A stretch of DNA of 64,000 nt from JALYXI01 sp963716685 (GTDB lineage Bacteria > Acidobacteriota > Terriglobia > Bryobacterales > Bryobacteraceae): positions 186,001 through 250,000 of the forward strand of contig CAVQTR010000003.1 of assembly GCA_963716685.1 (NCBI GenBank), given 5' to 3'. Positions 18,422 to 26,888 of this stretch are shown piece by piece. Every line of letters starts with the position of its first letter. Positions within the stretch are counted from its first letter, which is position 1. The notes beneath the pieces were generated by a model that was given only the letters and a program-made list of their open reading frames with translations, was not told the DNA's origin and ran no database searches. The translations under genes and the position numbers were made by a program.

Positions 18422-19917
18422 TGAACGCGCTCCTTCGGACCAAGAGCATCGACGATTTAATCGCCGCTTCCGAGTTGCCGGAAAACCGGCTGCGCAAATC
18501 TCTTGGTCCGTGGAGCCTGACTGCCCTCGGTGTCGGAGCCGTGATCGGCTCCGGCATCTTCACCCTTACTGGCACCGCCGCCGCCGGCAAAGTCGAAAAG
18601 ATCGAATCCGTCCTCCATGCGACGATTCTCGATCTGGTCGTCAACGGCACTCACGCCGGTTCCATGATGGGGCGGCCCGGCGCCGGTCCGGCCATCGCGC
18701 TGTCATTCGTCCTCGTCGCCATCGCCTGCCTGTTCGCGGGACTGTGTTACGCCGAAATGGCGTCCATGATCCCGGTCGCCGGTAGCGCGTACACGTACGC
18801 CTATGCGATCCTCGGTGAAATCTTCGCCTGGATCATCGGCTGGGATCTAATCCTCGAGTACGCCGTCTCCAACATGTCCGTCGCCGTGGGTTTCTCCGCC
18901 TACCTCCAGGATTTGGGCGATAACCTGTTCGGCGTGCACCTGCCCGCCGCTGTCGCTTTCCCCATGTTCCCTGCGCCCGGCCAGCCCAGCGGCTTCTTCA
19001 ACATTCCCGCGCTGCTGATCACGCTCCTCGTCACGTGGGTGCTGGTCCGCGGAATCAAGGAAAGCGCGCAGACCAACACGGTGATGGTGATTGTGAAGAT
19101 CGCCGCCATTCTCCTGTTTTGCATCGGTTCAGCCAGCGCTATTCACACTGAAAACTGGAAGCCCTTCGCCCCCAACGGGTTTTCCGGCGTCCTCACCGGC
19201 GCATCCATTGTCTTTTTCACCTACATTGGCTTCGATTCGGTTTCCACCGCTGCCGAGGAATGCAAGCGGCCCCAGCGCGACATGCCTTTCGGCATCATCG
19301 CCACCCTGATCATTTGCACCATCCTCTACAGTTCCGTCGCGCTGGTGCTTACCGGCATCGCCAAGTACCAAACCCTGAACACCGATTCGCCCGTTGCCGA
19401 CGCCCTGAAAGCCCTCGGCTACAACCGCCTGCGCGTCGTCGTCACCTTTGGCGCCCTAATGGGCATGCTGTCTTCGCTTCTGGTTTATCAGTACGGTCAG
19501 GCGCGCGTCTGGTTTGCGATGTCCCGCGACCGTCTGCTTCCGCGCATCTTCAGCCGGGTCCACACAGTTCACCAGACCCCTTACATCAGTACGTGGATCG
19601 CCGGATTCGTGGTTGGCGTGCCCGCCGGAATCTGGGACATCGACACCTTCGCCGAACTCTCGAACATCGGCACCCTCTTTGCGTTCATCGTCGTCTCCGC
19701 CGGAGTCATCGTGCTCCGAAAGAAGCAGCCGGATCGTCCCCGCAGCTTCAAGGTGCCCTTCGTCCCGCTGCTCCCGCTCCTGTCCATCGCCTGCTGCCTC
19801 GTCCTGATGATGGGTCTGCCCCTGGTCACGTGGATCCGCTTCTTCGTATGGCTCGTTCTCGGCCTTTTCGTCTACATGCTTTTTGGACGAAAACATAGCA
19901 CTCTCCAGCCAGGATGA
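18421..19917 (+). CDS. APC-family amino acid permease (cationic amino acid transporter type)
   Basis: The 498-residue protein has about twelve to fourteen membrane spans. The start of the core is GPWSLTALGVGAVIGSGIFTLTG, with the unwound TM1 G-S/A-G motif of LeuT-fold APC carriers. YAEMASMIPVAGSAYTYAY in TM3, FFTYIGFDSVSTAAEECKRPQRDMP in TM6-7, and the final hydrophobic pairs match the CAT/YfnA branch. It should import amino acids by cation symport; specificity is unknown. An insert of about 35 residues separates TM1 and TM2. It starts at GTG overlapping the preceding small gene's stop and ends in a 4-base overlap with the GNAT gene. Confidence 0.92.
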   Translation: MNALLRTKSIDDLIAASELPENRLRKSLGPWSLTALGVGAVIGSGIFTLTGTAAAGKVEKIESVLHATILDLVVNGTHAGSMMGRPGAGPAIALSFVLVAIACLFAGLCYAEMASMIPVAGSAYTYAYAILGEIFAWIIGWDLILEYAVSNMSVAVGFSAYLQDLGDNLFGVHLPAAVAFPMFPAPGQPSGFFNIPALLITLLVTWVLVRGIKESAQTNTVMVIVKIAAILLFCIGSASAIHTENWKPFAPNGFSGVLTGASIVFFTYIGFDSVSTAAEECKRPQRDMPFGIIATLIICTILYSSVALVLTGIAKYQTLNTDSPVADALKALGYNRLRVVVTFGALMGMLSSLLVYQYGQARVWFAMSRDRLLPRIFSRVHTVHQTPYISTWIAGFVVGVPAGIWDIDTFAELSNIGTLFAFIVVSAGVIVLRKKQPDRPRSFKVPFVPLLPLLSIACCLVLMMGLPLVTWIRFFVWLVLGLFVYMLFGRKHSTLQPG

Positions 19918-20396
19918 TCGAAGTAATTCAAACGCATCCGGGAGATGCGGAAGACCTGCTGAATCTGATCGACGCGCTGGCCGCCTACGAGAAGCTGACG
20001 CCGCCCGATGCCGCCGCTAAACAGCGTTTGGTGCGCGACATGTTCGCCGAGCGGCCGCGCATCGAATCACTGATGGTCAAGGTGGACGGCGTCCCCGCCG
20101 GCTACACCCTGTTCTTTGAAACGTACTCGAGCTTTCTCGCCCTCCCGACCCTCTATCTGGAGGATCTGTTCGTCCTGCCGGAATACCGCAGCCGCCGCGT
20201 CGGTTCGGCGATCTTCCGGCGCATGGTCTCCGAAGCTCATCTCCGCGGGTGCGGCCGCATGGAATGGTCCGTCCTCGATTGGAATCAGCTGGCCATCGAT
20301 TTCTATGAACGCTTTGGCGCCACCAGGCTGCGCGAATGGTATTACTACCGGCTGGTTCGCGAAGACATGGAGCGCATCCTGACTTCGGCTTCGTAA
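19914..20396 (+). CDS. GNAT-family N-acetyltransferase
   Basis: The 160-residue protein has the GNAT fold. The core strand is LPTLYLEDLFVLPEYRSR, followed by the acetyl-CoA loop R-x-x-G-x-G/A as RRVGSAIF, then CGRMEWSVLDWNQLAIDFYERFGA, the typical motif B. It most resembles diamine N-acetyltransferase-like (SSAT) enzymes, which acetylate polyamines or amino-group substrates. Its ATG overlaps the permease stop, so an acceptor brought in by the permease is a reasonable guess. Confidence 0.88.
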   Translation: MIEVIQTHPGDAEDLLNLIDALAAYEKLTPPDAAAKQRLVRDMFAERPRIESLMVKVDGVPAGYTLFFETYSSFLALPTLYLEDLFVLPEYRSRRVGSAIFRRMVSEAHLRGCGRMEWSVLDWNQLAIDFYERFGATRLREWYYYRLVREDMERILTSAS

Positions 20397-20472
20397 ACTT
20401 AATTAGAAGTTAATTCCACTCCCCGTTACTTCCAGATAAGAAATCGCGTAATGTAAACAGGAGGCTTTACTC

Positions 20473-20772
20473 ATGAAACAGAAGATTGCAGCCGCGCTCC
20501 TGGCCGGTGCCCTCTATATGGGAACCGCCAGCGCTGCCGAGGTGTTTGTCACTGTCGCTCCTCCGCCGCCCGTCCGGATGGGCGTGGTCGGCGTCGCGCC
20601 TTCCCCGAATCACGTCTGGGTCAACGGTTACCACGAGTGGGTGGGAAACCGCTATCTCTGGCATGAAGGTGCATGGGTTGTCCGGCCCCGGCCGCGAGCC
20701 GTTTGGGTGGACGCTCACTACGTTCCCAGACGCGGCGGATTCGTCTTCGTGCCCGGCCACTGGCGCCGTTAA
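20473..20772 (+). CDS. Secreted YXWGXW/WXXGXW repeat protein
   Basis: The 99-residue protein has a signal peptide (MKQKIAAALLAGALYMGTASA) and a Pro-rich stretch, then three tryptophan-centred units: YHEWVGNRYLWHEGAWV, RPRAVWVDAHYVP and FVFVPGHWRR. Such small aromatic-repeat proteins are common in the envelope of Acidobacteria and Proteobacteria; their function is unknown. A perfect AGGAGG at 20459-20464 lies 8 bases before the ATG, unlike most genes around it, so strong translation is expected. It overlaps the convergent oxidoreductase gene by 4 bases. Confidence 0.85.
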   Translation: MKQKIAAALLAGALYMGTASAAEVFVTVAPPPPVRMGVVGVAPSPNHVWVNGYHEWVGNRYLWHEGAWVVRPRPRAVWVDAHYVPRRGGFVFVPGHWRR

Positions 20773-21920
20773 GCCAGATCCGCCAGCACCGCTTCTGCGG
20801 CGCGCCGGCCCGATACCAGCGCGCCGTTCAGCGATACGTCCTGAGCGTAATCCCCGCAGATATAGAGTCCCTTCCGGACGCGAGACGGCCGTTCCCCAAT
20901 CGCTTTAGCTGGCTGCGCATATGTGATGTCGTACGTCCGCAAATGCTGCCACCGCGCCACTTGGGCTCCGAACCACGATGTCAGATGCGCCCGTACTTCA
21001 CTCTCGGTTGCACTGCCCAGCACAGAAGCCGAAAGCAGCAGCGCTCCCGGCGGTGAGTACGAAGGCAGCCCGCAGAAGTTATTCACGGGTCCCGCGCCAT
21101 CGCCGTCCAGCACCAGAATCTGTTCATCCAGCGGCGAACGGTCAGCCGCGAAGTAGAAGCACTGCACGCTTCGGCCTTTTTCCGGAGGTTCGAAGCCCAG
21201 CAGTCGCGCCGCTTCCGGCTCCTCCGTGGTAACCACCACCGTTCCCTCCGGCAGCTTCGTCACCTTCGTGTTGAACTGAATTCGCGCCCCGGCGCTCAGT
21301 TGCTTCGGAATCTCCTGCATCCCCGCCGCCGGCACCGCCGTGTCGCCCTCCGCGAACATGCGAAAGATGAACTCGAACTGACGGCTCGACGTCCCCAGTC
21401 TCCGATCCAGAAAAATGCCTCCGAAGAACGGGCGAAAGAACCGGTCGATCATAGCTTCGCTGAAATGACGTGCCCGAAGTTCGCCAAGCGTGGTGGTTTC
21501 CGGACGCTCAAACAGCTGCTCCACCGAACCCTGCATCACCGATGTCCGCAAACCCGCCACCCGCAGCTTATCCGTGAAAGTTCCAATCGGTGAGCCAAGC
21601 GAGGCCACCGCGTCTTTCGGCCGCCGCACCGGGTCCGCAAGCTTGTGGAACCGGCCTTCTATCCGCACCAGAGCGCCTGGGTAGAAGCTCTGCAGCCGCA
21701 GCGCCGGGTAATCCAGCTGACGGCGGCATTCCGGGTAAGCCGCCAGCAGCACCTGAAAACCGCGGTCCAGGAGAAATCCCTCGTGCTGGTCGGTGCGCAC
21801 CCGTCCGCCCGCCTGATCGGAGGCCTCCAGAATCTCCGCTTCCACGCCGTGGGCGGCCAGTTCCCGCGCGCAGGAGAGCCCCGCAAGGCCCGCGCCGATG
21901 ATCGTAACCTGCGAGGTCAC
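20769..21920 (-). CDS. FAD-dependent amine oxidase/protoporphyrinogen oxidase-like protein
   Basis: The 383-residue protein begins with the FAD-binding beta-alpha-beta motif (VTIIGAGLAGLSCARELA) and has the amine-oxidase second motif (AGGRVRTDQHEGFLLDRGFQ). The FAD-closing C-terminal motif is GLYICGDYAQDVSLNGALVSG. It belongs to the NAD(P)-binding Rossmann-like flavoprotein group that includes carotenoid desaturases and HemG/HemY-like oxidases. The substrate is not clear. The ATG overlaps the VOC gene stop by 4 bases, so it is the third gene of a renalase-like/VOC/oxidase operon. Confidence 0.85.
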   Translation of the reverse strand: MTSQVTIIGAGLAGLSCARELAAHGVEAEILEASDQAGGRVRTDQHEGFLLDRGFQVLLAAYPECRRQLDYPALRLQSFYPGALVRIEGRFHKLADPVRRPKDAVASLGSPIGTFTDKLRVAGLRTSVMQGSVEQLFERPETTTLGELRARHFSEAMIDRFFRPFFGGIFLDRRLGTSSRQFEFIFRMFAEGDTAVPAAGMQEIPKQLSAGARIQFNTKVTKLPEGTVVVTTEEPEAARLLGFEPPEKGRSVQCFYFAADRSPLDEQILVLDGDGAGPVNNFCGLPSYSPPGALLLSASVLGSATESEVRAHLTSWFGAQVARWQHLRTYDITYAQPAKAIGERPSRVRKGLYICGDYAQDVSLNGALVSGRRAAEAVLADLA

Positions 21921-22246
21921 TGCTCGAGTTTCGGCATGCTGTCGGCGGCCAGAATCTCAACCTGATTCCCCGCCGGATCGCTGACATAACAGGAGCGCGT
22001 GCCGTCACGATGAGTTTTCAGCGCGCCGAAACGCTCCGCTTCCGGGCTCACAAAGCCGATGTGCGCCGGGTGCTGGCTCGGAATCACCAGCGCCAGGCTG
22101 ATGTTGGCAAACTTCAAAAGCGCCCACGTCTCGTCCTGATATTTCACTTCGCACTGAAACGTGCCCCGGTACCAGTCGACGGCGGAACGAATCTCCGTCA
22201 CTGGCACGGCGACATGATCGATCGCGTTCAGTTCGCTCATACTCAC
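21917..22246 (-). CDS. VOC (glyoxalase/bleomycin-resistance fold) protein
   Basis: The 109-residue protein is a single VOC module with two beta-alpha-beta-beta-beta units: AIDHVAVPVTEIRSAVDWY at the start with the first metal histidine, LKFANISLALV, AHIGFVS, and the end CYVSDPAGNQVEILA with the last metal glutamate. Enzymes of this fold are metal-dependent isomerases, lyases or dioxygenases; the reaction here is unknown. It is the middle gene of an operon with two flavoproteins, overlapping both by 4 bases. Confidence 0.85.
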   Translation of the reverse strand: MSMSELNAIDHVAVPVTEIRSAVDWYRGTFQCEVKYQDETWALLKFANISLALVIPSQHPAHIGFVSPEAERFGALKTHRDGTRSCYVSDPAGNQVEILAADSMPKLEQ

Positions 22247-23217
22247 GATGCTAACAACTCCCGGGCGGCTGCCAGTCCGGACAGCGCAGCGCCTTCCACG
22301 CGCGGCGTTTCAAAAGCGTCGCCTGCAAACAGCAGAGGGCATTCCGTGCCCCCGCGCAGAAAAGGCGCGGGATGCGGATCCACCGGCATGCTGAACCGCC
22401 AGCGGTGCAGTGTGGAAGAGCGCACCGCACTGCCCAGATAGTCCGCCGCCAGCTTCAGCAGCCACGGCCGGATGTCGCCTTCATGCGCATTCCAGTGCTC
22501 GCGGCTGAAGGCCGCCGTGGTGTGCATCGTAATCGCGGTCGCGTCGGGCGAGATACCTTTCACGTGGTTATCGCACAGAAACGAGATCGGGCCTTCCTCG
22601 AATCGCAGCGCGCCAGGAGCAGGTAAATTACTTCTTCCCTCGAGAACCGCCAGCAGCGCGATGCAGGGGTGGTATTTGATTCGATCCAGTTCTGCCCGCG
22701 AGCTCGTCGACAACTCGCAGCCGCCCAGGTCCAGCAGATCGAGCGTCTGCGGCACGGGCGCAGTACAAATCAGAGCGTCCGCCGCGATGGCCGAAGACGC
22801 TTCGACTGAAACCGTCCACTTCCCATCGATACACTTCAGTTGAGACACACGATGCCGGATCCGCACGTCCAGACCATGCGACAGGTGTTTGGCGATCCGC
22901 GCCATGCCACCGGTCCCCTGGTACCGCGGATGCCCGTCGTCCGGAGGCGGTTCATGCGGGTGCGGGATTCCCCGGCACCACTCATAGACCACGCCGTCCG
23001 CCCGCAAGCCGTCCACCAGTTCCTTGAAAGCGGGATCGCGAACCGTAATGAACTGGGCTCCGTGGTCGAAGACCGCTTCTTCGATTCGCCTTGTAGCAAG
23101 ACGGCCTCCGACACCACGCCCCTTGTCCAGCACCGTGACTTGCCAGCCGCCCTGCTGCAGAGTGCGCGCCGCGCTAAGACCCGCGATGCCCGCACCGACG
23201 ACTATGCAACTCTTCAC
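22243..23217 (-). CDS. Renalase-like NAD(P)/FAD-dependent oxidoreductase
   Basis: The protein (324 residues from the chosen start) opens with an FAD motif SCIVVGAGIAGLSAARTL, then VLDKGRGVGGRLATRR, DHGAQFITVRDPAF, and ends with the FAD-closing LLFAGDAFETPRVEGAALSG. This pattern is that of bacterial renalases, flavin oxidases acting on dihydronicotinamide isomers. The frame is open to 23340, but I chose the GTG at 23217 because the motif begins three codons later and upstream residues look non-coding. It heads the operon with the VOC and amine oxidase genes and is divergent from glnA. Confidence 0.87.
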   Translation of the reverse strand: MKSCIVVGAGIAGLSAARTLQQGGWQVTVLDKGRGVGGRLATRRIEEAVFDHGAQFITVRDPAFKELVDGLRADGVVYEWCRGIPHPHEPPPDDGHPRYQGTGGMARIAKHLSHGLDVRIRHRVSQLKCIDGKWTVSVEASSAIAADALICTAPVPQTLDLLDLGGCELSTSSRAELDRIKYHPCIALLAVLEGRSNLPAPGALRFEEGPISFLCDNHVKGISPDATAITMHTTAAFSREHWNAHEGDIRPWLLKLAADYLGSAVRSSTLHRWRFSMPVDPHPAPFLRGGTECPLLFAGDAFETPRVEGAALSGLAAARELLAS

Positions 23218-23272
23218 GCTATCGAGATGCGGGATATCCGCGCAGGGAGAGAAAATTGTTAGATTCAAGAGG

Positions 23273-24682
23273 ATGAACGCGCAGGAAGTTCTGGAGTTTG
23301 CCCGCCGTAACGAAGCTCGCATGGTGGACCTGCGGTTCACCGATATTCCCAGTCTCCAGCACCATATCTCCTACCCTATCGGGCAGTTGAGCGCCGCTTC
23401 CTTTGAAGACGGATTTGGGATCGATGGCTCCAGTATCCGCGGATGGGCGGCCATCAACGAGAGCGATATGCTCCTGATTCCCGACCCCGCCACAGCCATC
23501 ATGGACCCGTTCATGGAAACCCCCACTCTGGTCATGCTCGGCAACGTGAAGGATCCAATTACCCGCCAGAACTACGAACGGGATCCGCGGTGGATCGCAC
23601 AAAAAGCCGAACTGTTTATGAAAAACTCAGGCGTTGGTGATACCGCGTTCTTTGGCGCCGAAGCGGAGTTTTTCATCTTCGATAACATCCGCTTCGACCA
23701 GAATGCGCACAGCGGATTTTATTTTATTGACGCGGAGGAGGGCAGATGGAATTCCGGCCGCGAGACCGGCAATCTCGGCTACCGTCCCCGCACGAAAGAG
23801 GGCTACTTTCCGGTACCGCCAACGGATCATTACCAGGACCTTCGCACCGAAATGGTGCAGACGATGGAACGCTGCGGCCTCACGATCGAGTGCCATCACC
23901 ACGAGGTAGGCGGCGCAGGCCAGTGCGAGATCGATCAAAAATTCGACACGCTGGTCAAAACCGCAGACAACATGATGCTCTACAAGTACATTGTCCGCAA
24001 TGTCGCCAACCAGTACGGGAAGTCGGCGACGTTCATGCCCAAGCCAATCTTCGGCGATAACGGCAGCGGCATGCACACGCACCAGAGCATCTGGAAAGAC
24101 GGGAATCCGCTTTTCGCCGGCGATGGATACGCCGGTATCAGTCAGCTCGCGCTTTACTACATCGGCGGCTTGCTGCGGCACGCGCGCTCTCTCTCGGCGA
24201 TCATCGCGCCTACTACCAACAGCTACAAGCGCCTGGTTCCCGGTTACGAAGCGCCTGTCAATCTCGCGTACTCGCGCCGCAATCGATCGGCCGCCTGCCG
24301 GATTCCCATGTACTCGGCCAGCCCCAACGCCAAGCGCGTGGAATTCCGTCCGCCGGATCCGTCATGCAATCCGTACCTCGCGTTCGCCGCGATGCTCATG
24401 GCCGGCCTCGATGGCATCGCCAACCGCATCGAACCGGGCGACCCTCTGGATAAGGACATTTACGATCTCTCGCCCGAGGAAATGAAGAGCGTGCCGTCCA
24501 TGCCCGCGTCTCTCGATGAAGCTCTCGATTGTCTGCGCGACGACCACGAGTTTCTCCTCAAGGGCGATGTGTTTACCGAAGAGTTGCTCGAGACGTTCAT
24601 CGAGTACAAGCGCCGGAACGAGGCCGAAGCGGTCAGGCTGCGGCCGCACCCCTACGAGTTCCAGCTCTATTACGACATCTAG
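23273..24682 (+). CDS. glnA: Glutamine synthetase type I
   Basis: The 469-residue protein makes glutamine from glutamate, ammonia and ATP in the cytoplasm as a dodecamer. Key elements are DGSSIRGW, the metal site EAEFFIFD, HHHEVGGAGQCEID, KPIFGDNGSGMHTH, and NSYKRLVPGYEAP. A tyrosine in DIYDLSPEE falls at residue 397, the adenylylation position of the enterobacterial enzyme, so control by adenylylation (GlnE) is likely. The frame is open upstream, but the ATG at 23273 after AGAGG gives the family length. The TAG stop shares the palindrome CTAG with the TAG of convergent motB. Confidence 0.97.
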   Translation: MNAQEVLEFARRNEARMVDLRFTDIPSLQHHISYPIGQLSAASFEDGFGIDGSSIRGWAAINESDMLLIPDPATAIMDPFMETPTLVMLGNVKDPITRQNYERDPRWIAQKAELFMKNSGVGDTAFFGAEAEFFIFDNIRFDQNAHSGFYFIDAEEGRWNSGRETGNLGYRPRTKEGYFPVPPTDHYQDLRTEMVQTMERCGLTIECHHHEVGGAGQCEIDQKFDTLVKTADNMMLYKYIVRNVANQYGKSATFMPKPIFGDNGSGMHTHQSIWKDGNPLFAGDGYAGISQLALYYIGGLLRHARSLSAIIAPTTNSYKRLVPGYEAPVNLAYSRRNRSAACRIPMYSASPNAKRVEFRPPDPSCNPYLAFAAMLMAGLDGIANRIEPGDPLDKDIYDLSPEEMKSVPSMPASLDEALDCLRDDHEFLLKGDVFTEELLETFIEYKRRNEAEAVRLRPHPYEFQLYYDI

Positions 24683-25419
24683 ATTCCCCGCCTGCCCGCC
24701 ATGCCGCTGCCGCTCAGGATCACCAGATCGACGCGGCGGTTGTGCGCTCTGCCGGCTTCTGTTTCGTTCGAATCCGCCGGCGCCGTGTCAGCATAACCGG
24801 ACGCGGATAATCTGCCCCGGCTCACCGAATACTTCTCCTCCAGAAGAGTGAGCACCGCCAGCGCGCGCGCTGTCGACAAATCCCAGTTACTGCGAAAGCG
24901 CGAGTTGTGGATCGGAACCGAATCCGTATGCCCTTCGAGGCGGATGGGATTCGGCAGCGCGAGCAACGAAGCTGATACCTTCTCCAGTGCCGAGTACATC
25001 GCCGGGTTGATGCGGTCGTCGCCCGGATGAAAGAAACCGGCTTCACTCAGCGAGACCACCAGACCTCGCTCGCCCAGATCCACCTTTACCTCACCGGCTT
25101 GAATCTCCCGCGAGAGCTGCGTTCTCAACAGAGCGAGAGACGGGGAGAGATCCGCGGCTGTGTCTCGAAATGCGGCCTTAGCCGGGGACGCTGCCGCTGT
25201 GCGCGTGACCGCCCCGCTCCCCGGACGAGCACCCTGCGTGAAGGCCTGTTCCACGGCCTGGGACACCAGTTTTGCCTTACCCTTATCCGCCTGCGAGGAA
25301 GCGAACATCACAACAAAGAAGGCAAACAATAACGTGATGAAATCCGCGTACGAGACCAGCCAGCGCTCATGATTGGCCGCCTGCGCTGGCTTTCGCTTTC
25401 GGCTCCCGGCGTGTCTCAT
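24679..25419 (-). CDS. motB: Flagellar motor stator protein MotB
   Basis: The 246-residue protein has one membrane helix with the proton-binding aspartate (WLVSYADFITLLFAFFVVMF) and a C-terminal OmpA-like peptidoglycan-binding domain (IRLEGHTDSVPIHNSRFRSN, AHNRRVDLVI). The plug segment follows the helix. With MotA it forms the stator that turns ion flow into torque. The frame is open to 25626, but the ATG at 25419 overlaps the motA stop by 4 bases and gives the normal length. Confidence 0.96.
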   Translation of the reverse strand: MRHAGSRKRKPAQAANHERWLVSYADFITLLFAFFVVMFASSQADKGKAKLVSQAVEQAFTQGARPGSGAVTRTAAASPAKAAFRDTAADLSPSLALLRTQLSREIQAGEVKVDLGERGLVVSLSEAGFFHPGDDRINPAMYSALEKVSASLLALPNPIRLEGHTDSVPIHNSRFRSNWDLSTARALAVLTLLEEKYSVSRGRLSASGYADTAPADSNETEAGRAHNRRVDLVILSGSGMAGRRGI

Positions 25420-26255
25420 CTCGGAAACGCCGGGACCGCAACCGGACCTGCCGCCGATCGCGCGTCCTGCTCCGAACTCTTCTGCAGATAAGCATCCAGC
25501 TTCACCCGGATCATGCTCGGATTCATGCCCTCCACGATGCCGATCGCTCCTTCGAGCGAGAGTTCCCGAATCTGAATCGCCTGCGACGCCCGTGCCTTCA
25601 ACTTGTTCGCAGCCGGCAGCAAACACAAATTTGCCAGTGCGACTCCGTACACTGTGGCCACGAATGAGGTGGCGATGCCTCGCCCCACTTCCGAGATATT
25701 CTCCAGGTGCTTCATCACCTGAATGAGACCGAGCACCGCTCCGATGATCCCTACCGTCGGCGCATATCCGCCGGCCGCTTCGAACACCTTCACATCAGCT
25801 TCCAGGCGCAGCTCCTCCTGCGCGATTTCGAGATCCATAATCTGCCGGATCTCCTGAACGCCCATGCCGTCGATCGAAAGCCGGAGCGCCTTTTTCAGGA
25901 ACTCATTGTTTATTTCGCCCAGCTGCTTTTCCATGGAGGCGATGCCACTCCGGCGCGCGATGACAGCCAGTGCAAGGATCTGTTCCACCGTCTCTTCCGC
26001 CGGCAAGTGGCACTCGCAAAAGATCGACGGCAGCTTCCGTGCCGCATCCAGGAAGCCGCGAATCGGTGTCGTCACCAGCACCGCGCCCAGCGTGCCACCA
26101 AGGACAATCAGCGCTGCCGTCAGCTGTGCCAGGTCGGCCACCTGGCCGCCCTCAAGGACCAACCCTCCCAAGATGCTGCCGAAGGCCAGTAGAATCCCCG
26201 CGATCGTCGCTGCATCCGGGGTGAATCGTGAACGGGACGAAGTTGGCTTCTTCAC
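25416..26255 (-). CDS. motA: Flagellar motor stator protein MotA
   Basis: The 279-residue protein has four membrane spans (AGILLAFGSILGGLVLEGG, ALIVLGGTLGAVLVTTP, and the pair GGYAPTVGIIGAVLGLI and GIATSFVATVYGVALANLCL) with a cytoplasmic loop between spans 2 and 3 for contact with FliG. The GTG at 26255 overlaps the flbD stop as GTGA, so I prefer it to the longer frame at 26288. It carries ions for rotation together with MotB. Transcription is predicted from the sigma-28-like promoter before flbD. Confidence 0.95.
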   Translation of the reverse strand: MKKPTSSRSRFTPDAATIAGILLAFGSILGGLVLEGGQVADLAQLTAALIVLGGTLGAVLVTTPIRGFLDAARKLPSIFCECHLPAEETVEQILALAVIARRSGIASMEKQLGEINNEFLKKALRLSIDGMGVQEIRQIMDLEIAQEELRLEADVKVFEAAGGYAPTVGIIGAVLGLIQVMKHLENISEVGRGIATSFVATVYGVALANLCLLPAANKLKARASQAIQIRELSLEGAIGIVEGMNPSMIRVKLDAYLQKSSEQDARSAAGPVAVPAFPR

Positions 26256-26461
26256 TCGGAGCCCCGTTCGATCACCGTCACGTTGCACAGCGACCTGCGG
26301 TAATCGCGAACCAGACCGATCAAGTTTTCGGGCGACTCGAGCGCCGTAATCTTCTGACCGTTGGTCAGAGTGATCACCGTGTCCGGCGTGCTTTCAATGT
26401 GCTCGATCAGATCCGCATTCAGCACGATGCTTTTCTGATTCAGACGCGTAATCCAGATCAC
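26252..26461 (-). CDS. flbD: FlbD family flagellar protein
   Basis: The 69-residue protein matches the small FlbD family: MIWITRLNQKSIVLNADLIE, HIESTPDTVITLTNGQKI, and a helix with LIGLVRDYRRSL. Members lie directly before motA in many bacteria; they are not related to the Caulobacter FlbD regulator. The function is unclear. It starts at a GTG with GGGAG five bases upstream, and its stop overlaps the motA GTG. It is the first gene of flbD-motA-motB. Confidence 0.92.
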   Translation of the reverse strand: MIWITRLNQKSIVLNADLIEHIESTPDTVITLTNGQKITALESPENLIGLVRDYRRSLCNVTVIERGSE

Positions 26462-26488
26462 AAATTCTCCCAGGCAAACATACGGGGT

Positions 26489-26515
26489 AGATCGTCGGAT
26501 CGCGCCGGAACTTTA
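26489..26515 (-). promoter_or_regulatory. Sigma-28-type promoter of flbD-motA-motB
   Basis: On the minus strand TAAAGTTC is followed after 11 bases by GACGATCT. The first box matches the sigma-28 consensus TAAAGTTT at 7 of 8 positions; the second keeps the CGAT core of GCCGATAA. The leader to the GTG would be about 20 bases. The same TAAAGTTCCG start occurs in the promoter of the sigma-54 activator. Confidence 0.65.
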
Positions 26516-26539
26516 TGTAGCCAGTTCGGAAAGAAATCC

Positions 26540-26566
26540 TCGAAAACGCGCTCCTGCCGCCGATAA
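26540..26566 (+). promoter_or_regulatory. Possible sigma-28 promoter of the antisense flagellar-island gene
   Basis: GCCGATAA at 26559-26566 is a perfect sigma-28 -10 box, 19 bases before a GTG start. The -35 position (TCGAAAAC) lacks TAAA, so the call rests mainly on the -10 box and its place. One or two chance matches of this kind are expected in the window. Confidence 0.4.
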
Positions 26567-26585
26567 GTTGGACAGGAGAGTTCGG

Positions 26586-26888
26586 GTGGCAATGAAACAG
26601 ATGGGTGGTTCGCAACAGGCGGCGCGCCTGATCCTCGACGCGCTCCAGCTTGGCCGCGCGGATGAGGTGAAGGTGGCGCTCGCCGCCCTGCACCGCTTTT
26701 TCCCGCCCGAATGCATGCCTTGGGATTACGAGCTCCGGGATCTTCTGGAGGGCGTAGGTCAGGAGGCAATTGCCATCTGCACAGCAGAGCAGGATCAGAC
26801 TCCAGCCGCTGCGCAGGCAGCCTGCCGCGCCGTTCTTGAGCACATCGCCGGACCGGGCTTTTCCGGGATCAGTCGGTACCTGCAGTAG
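26586..26888 (+). CDS. Unknown helical protein, antisense within the flagellar island
   Basis: The 100-residue product begins VAMKQMGGSQQAARLILDAL and is predicted helical, acidic to neutral, with no signal peptide or membrane span; it ends PGFSGISRYLQ. Codon use is GC-rich in third positions like real genes here. It is the only gene on the plus strand between flbD and fliM, fills the 407-base gap between them, and overlaps the fliM 3' end by 20 bases. AGGAG lies 7 bases before the GTG; the ATG two codons later is also possible. No family is recognised. A flagellar role is inferred only from place and the -10 box. Confidence 0.65.
   Translation: MAMKQMGGSQQAARLILDALQLGRADEVKVALAALHRFFPPECMPWDYELRDLLEGVGQEAIAICTAEQDQTPAAAQAACRAVLEHIAGPGFSGISRYLQ

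Noticed and set aside
26394..26843. 149-residue minus-strand frame between fliM and flbD
   Set aside because: It runs through flbD in another frame, is rich in Cys and Arg, and lacks a motif. The plus-strand frame in the same gap has a better start and codon use.
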